From positions 5,207 through 69,206 of the forward strand of contig DDET01000002.1 in the NCBI GenBank assembly GCA_002336915.1: DNA of 64,000 nucleotides, read 5' to 3'. The position numbers were made by a program, and so were the translations under genes. The first letter of the stretch is position 1. Every line of letters starts with the position of its first letter. The notes under the pieces are model-generated. The model saw nothing but the letters and a program-made list of their open reading frames with translations, was not told where the DNA came from and searched no databases. Shown one piece after another: positions 40,420 through 49,738 of this stretch. The DNA comes from Bacteroidetes bacterium UBA1947. Lineage in GTDB: Bacteria > Bacteroidota > Bacteroidia > Chitinophagales > Chitinophagaceae.

Positions 40420-43400
40420 ATGTCGCTACCACCACTGTTAAAACACGTTTACAATCACGGAACTGAGGAAGTAATACGCCGGGGTAAGAAAATTTTCTAT
40501 ACCTCCGGGGTACAGATGCTCGATGTGGACCACCTGCTTGAGCAGGTGCGCTTCCGCGTGCGTAACGACCTGTACCAGAATTATTACACGGTTACCATAG
40601 CTAAGTACCTGCAGCCTAAGGGCTTATCAGTGCGCTGCCAGTGCCCTTATAACCTGGGCGACATATGCCGCCACGAAGTGGCGGCGCTATTCCAGCTTAA
40701 CGACATACTGCAGAGCGGCTTCTTTGAGAATACAGATATCAGCTACGACCAAAAGCACACCATAGTGCGTATGCGCCAGGTGAGCATGCAGATGCTGGCC
40801 GTATTTGCATCGCCCGATACAATGGAAACTGCCCAGGAATGGGCAAGGGCAGGCAGGGCAATAATAACCACAGGCAAGGGCGACCGTATTGAGGCAGAAG
40901 TGCCAGATGGCGATCATACATTTAAAGTAGTGCTGCGGCAGAACGATGAACGTTATTTTGACACGTCTTGTGGCTGCGATGATAAAGAGCACCCCATATG
41001 CGTGCACAAGGCCACCCTGTTCATACAGGTGATGCGAACATACGGTGCCTCGTATTTCCAGTCCATGCGCGACTGGGATGAGCAGAAGAACAAGCTGCTG
41101 CGCATGTATGGCTATTCGCTTAACGATGACCTCACTAATAAGTTCACCTTCACGTACGAGAACGGCAAGCCTTTCCTCCGCGTGCTGGACCCAACCATAA
41201 AGAAAGTAAACGTACCCCTACCGGAACCGGTTGCTGCTGCAGCTCCTGTCGAAAGAGAGCTTGTTGAAGCAGCGCCTGTTGTAAAAAAAGATGAAAAAAG
41301 GCTGGGCATCGTTATAGACACTAATGTCAAACGTTATCCCTTTGTAGACATATTGCTGGTCGCCGGTGTCACCGACGAGGACGGCACACGTTTCATAGAT
41401 GGCATTGAAAGGCCTGATCTTTTGCAGTATGTAAACCCCATGCAGTTCCGCGAGGGCGACAGGGATTTGATACCGGTCATCAGGAAATTCACGCCCGAAG
41501 AAATAGTAAAATACCTGAAGAAAAATCTCCCGTTCGGGGATTTCATTGATGGTTACGAAGATGTACTGAAAGAACAACCTGCCGAAGAAATAAAAGAGCA
41601 GGTATGGGAATTCCTGTTACCTAAATACCAGAAGCTGCTGCACAGGTATGGGCCTTACCAGTTGTGCTTTTTAAATACCAACGGCAAGCAGATATCCTCA
41701 TCGAAGCTGCAGGCTATCGAGTTCATGGATAAGTCGGCACACCCGCAGCTGAAGGTAAAAAAGGGCAAGAAGGATTATGTCATTTCTCTCGATTGGTTCA
41801 TTGATAATGCTGTAGTTCCGCACAGCGAAGTAAAAATGCTGAACGATGGCCTGCTTTTGCAAGACTATCAACTATATGCCCTCGGTAACATAGCCGAAGT
41901 GCGACTTGTAGAGCAGTTCTTGCCCGATGGGAAAATAAGCATCCCGGCTGCCGAATGGCCTGCCTTCCTGGAAAGCAAAGTGATGAAGTGGAGCAATACA
42001 GTGCAGGTCGACTTTGATGATGCACTCGTAGAGCACGTGGATGAAGTAAAACCCACGTACCGCTTATACCTGCAGGAACGCGAGCAAATGATGATCTTGC
42101 AGCCCGCCTTTGCATATAACGGTGTTGAGATCAAATGGGGCTTCTTTGGCGATGTGATACAGCCGCTGGATGGGGTAGTGAAGATCGTGAAGCGTAATGA
42201 GGATGCGGAAAAGGAATTCACAGCCCTCTTGCGCAACCTGCATACCGATATGCAGCACAACCTGCAGAACCACTTCTTCTACCTGCCGGGCACATCAGTT
42301 CTGAATAATAACTGGTTCTTCCGTTTTACGGACATAATGAAGGAATGGAAGGTGGAGATGTTCGGCTTCGAAGGCTTGAAGAACCTGCGCATCAATACCA
42401 ATCGCCCCGAAACAAGGGTACAGGTAAGCAGCGGCATCGATTGGTTCGATGCTTCTGTGGAGATAGCCTTTGGCGACCAGGTAATAACCATACCTGATAT
42501 TAAAAAAGCACTGGCACAGCGCCTTAATTTCGTGAAGCTGGGCGACGGCTCTATCGGCCTGCTGCCCGAAGACTGGCTGAAGAAATACGGCCTGCTCGTG
42601 AAGATGGGCGAGAGCAGGGGCAATAGCCTGCGCCTCAAGAAGGTCCACTTCAGCGTGCTGGACGAGTTGCTTGCCGAAGTCAGTGAGGAAGGCCTGCAGC
42701 AGGAACTGGAGGAGAAAAAGAAACGCCTGGCAAGCATCATATCCAGCGATTTTAGTCATGTAATGCCGCCATCACAATTAAAAGCGGAGCTGCGCCCGTA
42801 CCAGGTAGCCGGTTTCCAGTGGCTTGTATTCCTGAAGGAAGCGGGCTGGGGTGGCATACTGGCCGATGATATGGGTCTTGGTAAAACCGTTCAGGCACTG
42901 GCTTACTTCCTCCATTACCTCAATGATAACCCCGGTGCTAAGTTCCTGGTGGTATGCCCTACTACCTTGGTTTATAACTGGGAAAATGAAATAAGGAAAT
43001 TCACCCCCGTCCTCAGGCATTTTATACACCACGGCCCCAAGCGTAACGCCAGCCCGAAGGCCTTTGATAATTTCGATATCATCATTACCACTTATGGTAC
43101 CATGCGTAGCGATATCAAAATGTTCAAAGACGTTTTGTTCGATCATGTGGTCCTTGATGAATCGCAGTCAATAAAAAATCCGCAGTCGCAGGTAGCTAAG
43201 GCCTCTTTGCTGCTCAATGCGAAAAACAGGCTGGCCCTGAGCGGTACACCCGTGCAGAACAATACCTTTGACCTCTATGCGCAGATGAACTTCCTCAACC
43301 CCGGCATGCTGGGTAGCAGGGAGTTTTTTATGAATGAATTTGCCACACCTATTGATAAATTCCAGGAAGATGAAGTAAAGCAGCAATTGCGCAAGCTTAC

Positions 43401-44178
43401 TTATCCCTTCCTGCTGCGCCGCACCAAAGAACAGGTGGCCAAAGACCTGCCTGAAAAGACAGAGACCATCCTGTATTGCGAAATGGGCGATGAGCAGCGC
43501 AAAGTATATGATGCCTATCGCAACATCTACAGGTCTAAGATACTGGGCATGATAGACGAGCAGGGTATCGAGCGCTCGCAAATGCACATACTGCAAGGCC
43601 TTACCAAGCTGCGCCAGATATGCGATTCACCGGCCATACTCAATGAAGAGCAGAAGTTCCCCAACCATTCAATAAAGATGGATGAACTGACGCGTGAGAT
43701 CACAGAGAACGTGGGCAATCACAAAGCACTCGTGTTCTCACAGTTCCTCGGCATGCTGGCACTCATCAGGAAAGACCTGGAGGATAAAGGCATTCCCTAT
43801 GTTTACTTCGATGGTAGCACCACTGCTACAGAACGTGAAAAGGCCATACAGGAATTCCAGAACAATGATACCTGCCGCGTGTTCCTTATATCGCTTAAAG
43901 CAGGTGGTATAGGCCTCAACCTTACGGCAGCCGACTACGTATACATAGTAGATCCATGGTGGAACCCCGCTGTTGAGCAGCAAGCCATTGACCGTACTCA
44001 CCGTATAGGCCAGACCAAGAACATCTTTGCCTACCGCTTGATATGTAAGGATACCATCGAAGAGAAAATGCTGCAGCTGCAGGAGCGCAAGCGTGCCCTT
44101 GCCAGCGAGCTGGTGAGCGATGACAACGCCATACTGAAACGTCTTACAAGAGAAGATATTGACTTCCTGTTGAGTTAA
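40420..44178 (+). CDS. SNF2 family DNA helicase with two SWIM-type zinc motifs
   Basis: A 1252-residue ATPase. The N-terminal part has a SWIM finger CQC-N9-CRH (about residue 74) and a second motif of the same CxC-n-CxH kind, CGCDDKEHPICVH (about 185). A long middle region of SNF2-associated beta folds follows. The motor (about 790-1250) has Walker A ADDMGLGKTVQAL, motif II DESQSIKNP (in place of DEAH), SGTPVQN, FSQFLGML, and motif VI AIDRTHRIGQ. These enzymes translocate on duplex DNA and displace RNA polymerase or other bound protein (RapA-like). Transcribed alone from its own promoter and followed by a terminator. Confidence 0.94.
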   Translation: MSLPPLLKHVYNHGTEEVIRRGKKIFYTSGVQMLDVDHLLEQVRFRVRNDLYQNYYTVTIAKYLQPKGLSVRCQCPYNLGDICRHEVAALFQLNDILQSGFFENTDISYDQKHTIVRMRQVSMQMLAVFASPDTMETAQEWARAGRAIITTGKGDRIEAEVPDGDHTFKVVLRQNDERYFDTSCGCDDKEHPICVHKATLFIQVMRTYGASYFQSMRDWDEQKNKLLRMYGYSLNDDLTNKFTFTYENGKPFLRVLDPTIKKVNVPLPEPVAAAAPVERELVEAAPVVKKDEKRLGIVIDTNVKRYPFVDILLVAGVTDEDGTRFIDGIERPDLLQYVNPMQFREGDRDLIPVIRKFTPEEIVKYLKKNLPFGDFIDGYEDVLKEQPAEEIKEQVWEFLLPKYQKLLHRYGPYQLCFLNTNGKQISSSKLQAIEFMDKSAHPQLKVKKGKKDYVISLDWFIDNAVVPHSEVKMLNDGLLLQDYQLYALGNIAEVRLVEQFLPDGKISIPAAEWPAFLESKVMKWSNTVQVDFDDALVEHVDEVKPTYRLYLQEREQMMILQPAFAYNGVEIKWGFFGDVIQPLDGVVKIVKRNEDAEKEFTALLRNLHTDMQHNLQNHFFYLPGTSVLNNNWFFRFTDIMKEWKVEMFGFEGLKNLRINTNRPETRVQVSSGIDWFDASVEIAFGDQVITIPDIKKALAQRLNFVKLGDGSIGLLPEDWLKKYGLLVKMGESRGNSLRLKKVHFSVLDELLAEVSEEGLQQELEEKKKRLASIISSDFSHVMPPSQLKAELRPYQVAGFQWLVFLKEAGWGGILADDMGLGKTVQALAYFLHYLNDNPGAKFLVVCPTTLVYNWENEIRKFTPVLRHFIHHGPKRNASPKAFDNFDIIITTYGTMRSDIKMFKDVLFDHVVLDESQSIKNPQSQVAKASLLLNAKNRLALSGTPVQNNTFDLYAQMNFLNPGMLGSREFFMNEFATPIDKFQEDEVKQQLRKLTYPFLLRRTKEQVAKDLPEKTETILYCEMGDEQRKVYDAYRNIYRSKILGMIDEQGIERSQMHILQGLTKLRQICDSPAILNEEQKFPNHSIKMDELTREITENVGNHKALVFSQFLGMLALIRKDLEDKGIPYVYFDGSTTATEREKAIQEFQNNDTCRVFLISLKAGGIGLNLTAADYVYIVDPWWNPAVEQQAIDRTHRIGQTKNIFAYRLICKDTIEEKMLQLQERKRALASELVSDDNAILKRLTREDIDFLLS

Positions 44179-44200
44179 TTAATCCAACAGGTACAAATTA

Positions 44201-44225
44201 AAAGGGACAGCAATGCTGTCCCTTT
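44201..44225. terminator. Terminator between convergent genes
   Basis: AAAGGGACAGC, loop aat, GCTGTCCCTTT: a perfect 11-bp stem, 22 bases past the SNF2 stop and 21 bases before the end of the convergent LamG gene. Both flanks have A or T. Confidence 0.85.
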
Positions 44226-44246
44226 ATTAATAAAAAAGTTTGTGTC

Positions 44247-45800
44247 CTATTCTTTAATAAGCTTGCCATTTAAGATGCTGATGTCACCTTCGTAAACACG
44301 GTACATATATACCCCATTTGCCAGCTTGCTGATATCAATGGTGCTGCCCAGCTTTTTACTCATCAGTGTTCTGCCGGTCATGTCCATGATCTCTATGCGG
44401 CCATCGGTAATATTGCTGTAGGAAAGGTTCAGCATATTCTTGGCCGGGTTAGGATACACCTTGATCGTTGCAGGAGTACTATTTGTGTTCTGCACGCCGG
44501 CAGCCCATATGTATATGGTGTCTGAGTACCCTACACAGCCGTTGTCATTGGTGATGCGTACAAAATAACTTCCGGCTTGTGTTGCAGTATAGGTAGCATT
44601 GGTGCCGCCCGGACTGATCGGGCTGTTATTATGAAACCACTGGTATGTGCTGTAGTTTAAAGGCAGGCTCAGGGTCATCCCGCTTTGGAGGATGTTTGGG
44701 TGCATATTCGCCACAGGGTAGATGGTGATATCGCTGCCATTATCGGGAGAGGTAAAGGCCGAGTTGCTCGCCACTACACGTATGCGATAGCCGGTTCCTT
44801 GTGCTGTCCCGGGGATGGTGCAAGCTATAGTTCCCGAGGTAACTGACGTAACAGAACCAATAGTGACAGGCGATGCAAAACTCCCCGACGCATCTGAAAG
44901 CTGTGCAGTGAACACATTATTGCCCTGGAAAATGTCCGGGTTGTAAACTGTATAGTTAACGGATACGGAATCACATAAAATGGTAGTGTTTGATACATCT
45001 ACCGTCAGCTGGCCCCAGAGGTAGGTATAGACAGCATGTATCTCGCTGTCGGAAAGCACCCTGTTGAACAACGCTACTTCGTCCATGTCGCCATTGAACC
45101 AATAAGGGAAGGGCGGATTTTGAGTAGCTCCTATCCGCACATCGTAAGTATTGCTGCCCAGTGCCGTGCCCAAAATATCTGTAGATATAGGACTGGTAGT
45201 GCCTGCATAGTTATTGGGATCCATTATTACCTGGTAACGTTTAATTGCATTACCATCATAGCTGATGGCCAAAAAATACCAGTTATTCGTCGTAATAAAA
45301 TTTGCCTGGGCGAATGTATAAGGCGGGGAGGCCGGTCCGGCAAATTCGAGCTGCTCATAGCCTGGGGAAAAAGTGGAGCAATTGTTATCGTTTTCCTCTA
45401 TTTGCATGGCCCAGCAGCCGGGATTGTTGTAATAAGCATAAGATTTGTAAATAATATTATTTCCCTGGCAATTGCCATTGTAAAAGCCATTGAGTTTTAC
45501 CAGAGCAATGATAGTTATTTGCGATGGGTTAAGAACAGGATCGTGCGGTACAAGGGCATAACTGCTTGTACCATTAAAGGTCATGGCCTTATTAGCCAGG
45601 TTCCTGAAACCATTGGAGGCAATAAGGCTTGTGGCAGTACCGTTGTGATTATTGCCGCTCACATCGGGCAGCGAGGTAATTGGGCCGCTGCTTGTAAAAT
45701 TCCAGCGCGCAAGGCAACCGCTCACGCCATTAGGATAATTGGTTTGGGCAATGCCGTTCATAACAAGGCATGACAGGACAATTAATAGAGTGTATCTCAT
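44247..45800 (-). CDS. Secreted LamG-domain protein with T9SS sorting domain
   Basis: A 517-residue extracellular protein. A signal peptide (ends GIAQ) is followed by a concanavalin-A-like LamG domain (about residues 25-265: CLARWNFT, AMTFNGTSSYALVPHDPVLN, WYFLAISYDGNAIKRY, FNGDMDEVALFNRVLSDSEI), then two Ig-like beta modules (about 270-430), then the T9SS domain VYPNPAKNMLNLSY to LNGKLIKE. LamG domains of this kind bind carbohydrate or act as adhesion modules. TATCTTTA on the minus strand (45825-45818) is a one-mismatch -7 element. Probably released or attached to the surface. Confidence 0.9.
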   Translation of the reverse strand: MRYTLLIVLSCLVMNGIAQTNYPNGVSGCLARWNFTSSGPITSLPDVSGNNHNGTATSLIASNGFRNLANKAMTFNGTSSYALVPHDPVLNPSQITIIALVKLNGFYNGNCQGNNIIYKSYAYYNNPGCWAMQIEENDNNCSTFSPGYEQLEFAGPASPPYTFAQANFITTNNWYFLAISYDGNAIKRYQVIMDPNNYAGTTSPISTDILGTALGSNTYDVRIGATQNPPFPYWFNGDMDEVALFNRVLSDSEIHAVYTYLWGQLTVDVSNTTILCDSVSVNYTVYNPDIFQGNNVFTAQLSDASGSFASPVTIGSVTSVTSGTIACTIPGTAQGTGYRIRVVASNSAFTSPDNGSDITIYPVANMHPNILQSGMTLSLPLNYSTYQWFHNNSPISPGGTNATYTATQAGSYFVRITNDNGCVGYSDTIYIWAAGVQNTNSTPATIKVYPNPAKNMLNLSYSNITDGRIEIMDMTGRTLMSKKLGSTIDISKLANGVYMYRVYEGDISILNGKLIKE

Positions 45801-45830
45801 AGAGTTAAATTAGGCACTAAAGATAATAGA

Positions 45831-46496
45831 TTATTTTTCTTTAATTGCATATACATACTCCGCAAAGCCCAACAGGTCCCAGAACAGCGGGCCTATTATT
45901 TTCTTGCCCCTCAGCTTATAGCTAACCACGTTAAAAGGGATCGCGAAGATATAATACCAGCTGCGCCTCATGCCGGATGACAGCACCCTGAAGCCAAGGC
46001 CTTTCAATAACATGCTTAACTCTTGTACAGAATAAATGCGCGCATGGGTAGGATCATCATAAAAGTTCAGCGTACCATGCATCGATGGTAGCTTAGTGCT
46101 TTTTTTACCCGGGTATTCAATATAGATATAGCCACCCTTTTTCAACTTTTTCGATAGCAATTCCAATACCTTATCACCATTATGCAGGTGCTCAATGATA
46201 TGGGCCATCATAATAAAGTCGAAAAAGTCATTTGGTATATCGTCCAGGTCCAGTTGGGTAAGATCTTTTTCATAGAAACCCTTCAAAGCCTTGCTATCTG
46301 CCTCGTTGTAGTTGTAATCCTTATTAAGGTCCAGGCCGTAATAGTTACAACCCGGGAACAGTGCCGTGGTTTTTGAAGGCGAGTGGTTACCGGCGCCTAT
46401 GTCAAGGATATTGAACTCCTTGCCATCCATGGCCTTGTTAAGAAAGTAAAATTTAGGAGTGCGTGTGGAAGCAAACCGCCTTAAGGCTTTGAGCAT
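45831..46496 (-). CDS. Class I SAM-dependent methyltransferase
   Basis: A 221-residue cytoplasmic methyltransferase. FNILDIGAGNHSPSKTTALFPGCNYYGLDL is motif I with the SAM-binding glycine loop and the acidic residue at the end of strand 2; FDFIMMAHIIEHLHNG is the motif IV/post region of methyltransferase-type 11/23 proteins; LKKGGYIYIEYPG follows. The substrate is not evident; members near glycan genes methylate sugars or lipids, but here no such neighbours exist. Ends 31 bases from the LamG gene start, so co-transcription with the LamG gene is possible. Confidence 0.88.
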   Translation of the reverse strand: MLKALRRFASTRTPKFYFLNKAMDGKEFNILDIGAGNHSPSKTTALFPGCNYYGLDLNKDYNYNEADSKALKGFYEKDLTQLDLDDIPNDFFDFIMMAHIIEHLHNGDKVLELLSKKLKKGGYIYIEYPGKKSTKLPSMHGTLNFYDDPTHARIYSVQELSMLLKGLGFRVLSSGMRRSWYYIFAIPFNVVSYKLRGKKIIGPLFWDLLGFAEYVYAIKEK

Positions 46497-46560
46497 ATCA
46501 GTTAATTACGAAACCCTTAAATTATAGGTAAAACGGTTAACCGCCAAAAACTATAAAAGA

Positions 46561-46584
46561 AAAGCACCCGTCTGCGGGTGCTTT
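46561..46584 (-). terminator. Terminator after SurA-like gene
   Basis: AAAGCACCCG, loop tctg, CGGGTGCTTT: a perfect 10-bp stem 11 bases beyond the stop of the peptidyl-prolyl isomerase gene on the minus strand. Confidence 0.88.
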
Positions 46585-46594
46585 ATAATTTCTT

Positions 46595-47989
46595 TTATTG
46601 GTCGTTTGTTGCCATCTTCCAGTCCTTAAAATCATTGCAGGCCTGGTATTCGGGGGCTATTTTTATGTAATAGGTAGGCAGTTTCTCGCGTAGCCACTCC
46701 TGCAGTTTCTGTGCTTTTTTCTGTTCCAGGGCCACTTCTTGTATCTTACTGTAGTCTTCTTTCAGGTTAGCCTTATGTGGTTCCGTACGGCTCTTAAGGT
46801 ATACAATACGGCAACTTTGTTCGCCGGTTTCAGTTTTAAATACTTGCGGCTGCGAAAAATCTCCGGGCTTCAGGCTGTCGATCATTAATGCAGTGCCCGG
46901 ATCAAGTACGCTTATATCTATTTGTGTACTGCCGGTAGTTGGGTTAACCACCATGCCGCCGGTACGTTTTGAGCTCTCATCGGTAGCGTATTTACCCACC
47001 GCTTCAGGGAAGGTTATTTTGTTGGATACCAACTCAGACCTTACGCTATCCAATTTGTTCAATGCCTTCTTTATATCCCCCGATGTTATCTGTGGGCGTA
47101 TAAGTATATGCCTTAAGTGGGCCTGGTCGCCCTGCCGTTTTACCATTTGTATAATATGGTACCCGAATGTTGTTTTTACCACCTGCGATATTTCACCATC
47201 CTGCAGCTTAAACGCAGCTGCTGAAAAGGGTGCTACCATATCATTACGGCCTACAAGGCCCAGGTCACCGGCATTATCTTTACTGCCCGGGTCCTCGCTA
47301 TAAAATGTAGCAGCGGTCTCAAAGGTCTTGCTGCCGCTCATTATCTCTTTCCGTATGTCTTCCGCCTTACCTTTGGCATAGTCATTCATTTCCTGCGTGG
47401 TAGGCGGGTCTACAACTATTTGGCCTACCTCTACCGATGCAGGGAAGAAAGGCAGGCTGTCTATTGGTATTTTGTCAAAGAAAGTACGCACTTCACCGGG
47501 CGTGATCTTCACATTTTGTATTAGCGTGGTTCTCACTTTTTCTGCCAGCATGTATTCCTTAATATCATCACGTTTGTCTTCTTTCAGTTGGTAAACTGTT
47601 TTGCCAATAGCCTCCTCCAGTTTTTCCTTCGATCCGTATACGTGTATAAAATAGCGCAGGCGGTTATCCAACTGGCCTTCTACTTCTTCATCCGTCACAT
47701 AAACGCTGTCACGCTCGGCCTGCTCCACCAGCAGCTTTTGCATGATCATTTGCTGGAGTAATGAGCATTTTTGACCATCACTAAAGTCCGGGTTTTGCAT
47801 CTTTTCTGATGCGGCCTGCTGCTCCAGTTCCGATTGCAGTATGATCTTGTTGCGGCCTACTATTGCCAGCACTTTATCGGCACTTTGGGGTGCCTGGGCA
47901 TAGGAAAATAAGGGGGCACTGAAAGCCATCACCAGCATGAGGATAAGAGTCAACGGCTTAAAGGCAAATGCCCTGCTGTAATATATCAT
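46595..47989 (-). CDS. SurA-like periplasmic peptidyl-prolyl isomerase
   Basis: A 464-residue chaperone with a signal sequence (ends SYAQ), a SurA N-terminal helical domain (about residues 36-170, KVLAIVGRNKIILQSELEQQ) and two parvulin domains (about 185-285 with QIVVDPP, YSEDPGSKDNAGDLGLVGR and TTFGYHIIQMVKR; and about 290-395 with HLRHILIRP). A C-terminal helix returns to the core domain. It escorts outer-membrane proteins across the periplasm. The first ATG (47989) is used; an ATG 16 codons later would shorten the signal peptide. Promoter at 48024-48031. Confidence 0.92.
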   Translation of the reverse strand: MIYYSRAFAFKPLTLILMLVMAFSAPLFSYAQAPQSADKVLAIVGRNKIILQSELEQQAASEKMQNPDFSDGQKCSLLQQMIMQKLLVEQAERDSVYVTDEEVEGQLDNRLRYFIHVYGSKEKLEEAIGKTVYQLKEDKRDDIKEYMLAEKVRTTLIQNVKITPGEVRTFFDKIPIDSLPFFPASVEVGQIVVDPPTTQEMNDYAKGKAEDIRKEIMSGSKTFETAATFYSEDPGSKDNAGDLGLVGRNDMVAPFSAAAFKLQDGEISQVVKTTFGYHIIQMVKRQGDQAHLRHILIRPQITSGDIKKALNKLDSVRSELVSNKITFPEAVGKYATDESSKRTGGMVVNPTTGSTQIDISVLDPGTALMIDSLKPGDFSQPQVFKTETGEQSCRIVYLKSRTEPHKANLKEDYSKIQEVALEQKKAQKLQEWLREKLPTYYIKIAPEYQACNDFKDWKMATNDQ

Positions 47990-48022
47990 GATATATAAAA
48001 AAGGATATGAATGATTATAGGG

Positions 48023-48041
48023 GCAAAAGTAGTGCTTTTGC
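48023..48041 (-). promoter_or_regulatory. -7 element in a dyad before SurA-like gene
   Basis: On the minus strand TACTTTTG (48031-48024) is a perfect -7 element. It lies inside the 7-bp inverted repeat GCAAAAG-tagtg-CTTTTGC (48023-48041), so a bound dimeric protein or a DNA hairpin would block it. Confidence 0.5.
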
Positions 48042-48080
48042 GGGCAAAGATGAATTGCCCTCCGGATTTTAACGTTTATA

Positions 48081-49184
48081 TTATTTTTTCCTCTTTTTCC
48101 CGAAGATTCCGTCTACCTGCTTGTCATTATAAAACTCGCCGTCTGCCGGTTTCATAATATGCTCTTGCGCCCAGGTTTCGTATTTCGGTATATCCCCGGC
48201 GTGGAAGGTATTCCATGATTCATATTGTTGCGGGCTTTCAGCCTTGCCGAATAGCCACTCGTTATATATGTCAAAATAACCGTTACGCAACATCATGTCA
48301 TAATATGTAAAAAGCGTAAATGGGTATTGCGATGCGTACCTGTATGACCATTCTATTGAAAAACGTGCCCTAAGCATGGCAAGGCTCTCTGCACTGATGC
48401 CATCACTCACCACAGGTGATAGCTTTAGGTAGGTACTGCGAACTGCCTCTTCAAATGAAACAATATTGGCATTGGTACCCTTATTGTTCTTATATTTAGG
48501 CATGTCATCACCTGCGGCTATATCGCTGTATAGTTTTTTATAAGCCTCTATCAGCATTTGCTTTGTCTCGTCTGCCCGGGGCGTCTGACGCTCTATATTC
48601 ACAAATTCTTCGCCATATATGATAGCCCACACGGTCTTATTGGTATTCATATAAGTACGGGCAGCCTCGTAATAGTTCACATGGTAAGTTGGGTCGGCCT
48701 GTATGCCGTCCAGCCATGTTTCGAGTGCGTATACCGTTTCGTCCTCGTCATCATATAGCTTGCCCATATCATGGAATAGCAGCCCGGAGTGCGGGTAACG
48801 GGCTATGCCCTTCTGCAGCATCGACTTTGCCTTTTTCTTATCGCCCGACAGGGCAAGGCATGCGGCCATGGCCTGGTAGGTTTGTTCATCGGCATCGCCA
48901 CTGCTTATTATGGGTTCCAGTACTTTCTTTGCCTCGTCATAGTTGCCCATCATGTAATAGGCTCTGCCCAGCTCTCGGTGCAGCACCAGTTGCCCGGGGG
49001 CCAACTGTATGGCCTGCTGGTAAATAGCTATCGCTTGTGCAAGATTGCCGCTGCTCATATAGTTCCGGGCATCATTGTACATCGATTCCACCTCCGGCGA
49101 TGCCCATGCCTGGGGCTGGGCATCCAGTTTGCCAATAGCACAGGTAAGCGTCAAAAAGCAGAACAGATATTTCAGGTAAGCCAT
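48081..49184 (-). CDS. Tetratricopeptide repeat protein, exported
   Basis: A 367-residue protein with a signal peptide (MAYLKYLFCFLTLT..., ends KLDAQ) and three or four TPR units at about residues 35-170 (YNDARNYMSSGNLAQAIAIYQQAIQLAPGQ, LGRAYYMMGNYDEAKKVLEPI, LALSGDKKKAKSMLQKGI), followed by a helical C-terminal domain with no known name. The ATG at 49184 is right: the upstream in-frame TTG at 49205 lies in the -7 element. TPR scaffolds bind peptide segments; partner unknown. The basic tail ends GKKRKK. Confidence 0.85.
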   Translation of the reverse strand: MAYLKYLFCFLTLTCAIGKLDAQPQAWASPEVESMYNDARNYMSSGNLAQAIAIYQQAIQLAPGQLVLHRELGRAYYMMGNYDEAKKVLEPIISSGDADEQTYQAMAACLALSGDKKKAKSMLQKGIARYPHSGLLFHDMGKLYDDEDETVYALETWLDGIQADPTYHVNYYEAARTYMNTNKTVWAIIYGEEFVNIERQTPRADETKQMLIEAYKKLYSDIAAGDDMPKYKNNKGTNANIVSFEEAVRSTYLKLSPVVSDGISAESLAMLRARFSIEWSYRYASQYPFTLFTYYDMMLRNGYFDIYNEWLFGKAESPQQYESWNTFHAGDIPKYETWAQEHIMKPADGEFYNDKQVDGIFGKKRKK

Positions 49185-49202
49185 AACGCATGTAAAATAC
49201 CG

Positions 49203-49233
49203 CAAAAGTACTCAGAAAAAAAACATACGGCAA
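49203..49233 (-). promoter_or_regulatory. TPR gene promoter
   Basis: TTG (49233-49231), 20 bases, then TACTTTTG (49210-49203) on the minus strand: both elements of the Bacteroidota consensus at standard spacing. The leader to the ATG is about 13 bases. Confidence 0.8.
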
Positions 49234-49323
49234 AGCATCCTGCACTGTGGGTTTCAGGGGTTTAACATTTTCTTTGCCGATTAGATTTTCGTAATCACGT
49301 TTCTTTATCGTTAATTTGCCGGA

Positions 49324-49623
49324 ATGAAGCACTTTATTGCTATAATATGTTTACTCGTCTTCTCCTTCCAGGTGCTGCCTGTGAAGCAGCTGGGTAAGCT
49401 ATTAAGTAAAGCGCAGAATACAGAAGAGGTGCATGACTGGAGTTCAGACAATAATGCAGTTAAGGAAAAAAAATCCGATGACTACAAGTTGTACACTTCA
49501 TATTCACAGGCCGACCTGTTGATCTCTATTGAACAGAAAGTTACAGTCTCGTTACACGCGGCTGAAAATTTACCCGACAATTACGTGGCCGATATCCTGA
49601 CGCCGCCTCCCAATCGTTGCTAA
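49324..49623 (+). CDS. Small exported protein upstream of SulP
   Basis: A 99-residue protein with an N-terminal hydrophobic segment (FIAIICLLVFSFQVLPV). After it comes KQLGKLLSKAQNTEEVHDW, and the C-terminus is PPPNRC with a terminal cysteine. I know the pattern SFQVLPVKQLGK-L from small proteins next to SulP genes in Bacteroidota but know of no assigned function. It is divergent from the TPR gene and 115 bases upstream of SulP, so it may belong to the same transcript and could be a small subunit or a regulator of the transporter. Confidence 0.65.
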   Translation: MKHFIAIICLLVFSFQVLPVKQLGKLLSKAQNTEEVHDWSSDNNAVKEKKSDDYKLYTSYSQADLLISIEQKVTVSLHAAENLPDNYVADILTPPPNRC

Positions 49624-49738
49624 TACAGGCAAAATTTCCAGTGTCTTCCGGAGTTTTGGCCGATCGCCGTTCATGTGATCGCAATTCAATGATATTCATG
49701 TTTTGCACTTCACGCTCTAATGATCTCAAAATGTATTT

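Noticed and set aside
45036..45773. 245-codon frame antisense to the LamG protein gene
   Set aside because: No domain; the LamG gene has signal peptide and T9SS ending, so the opposite frame is a shadow.
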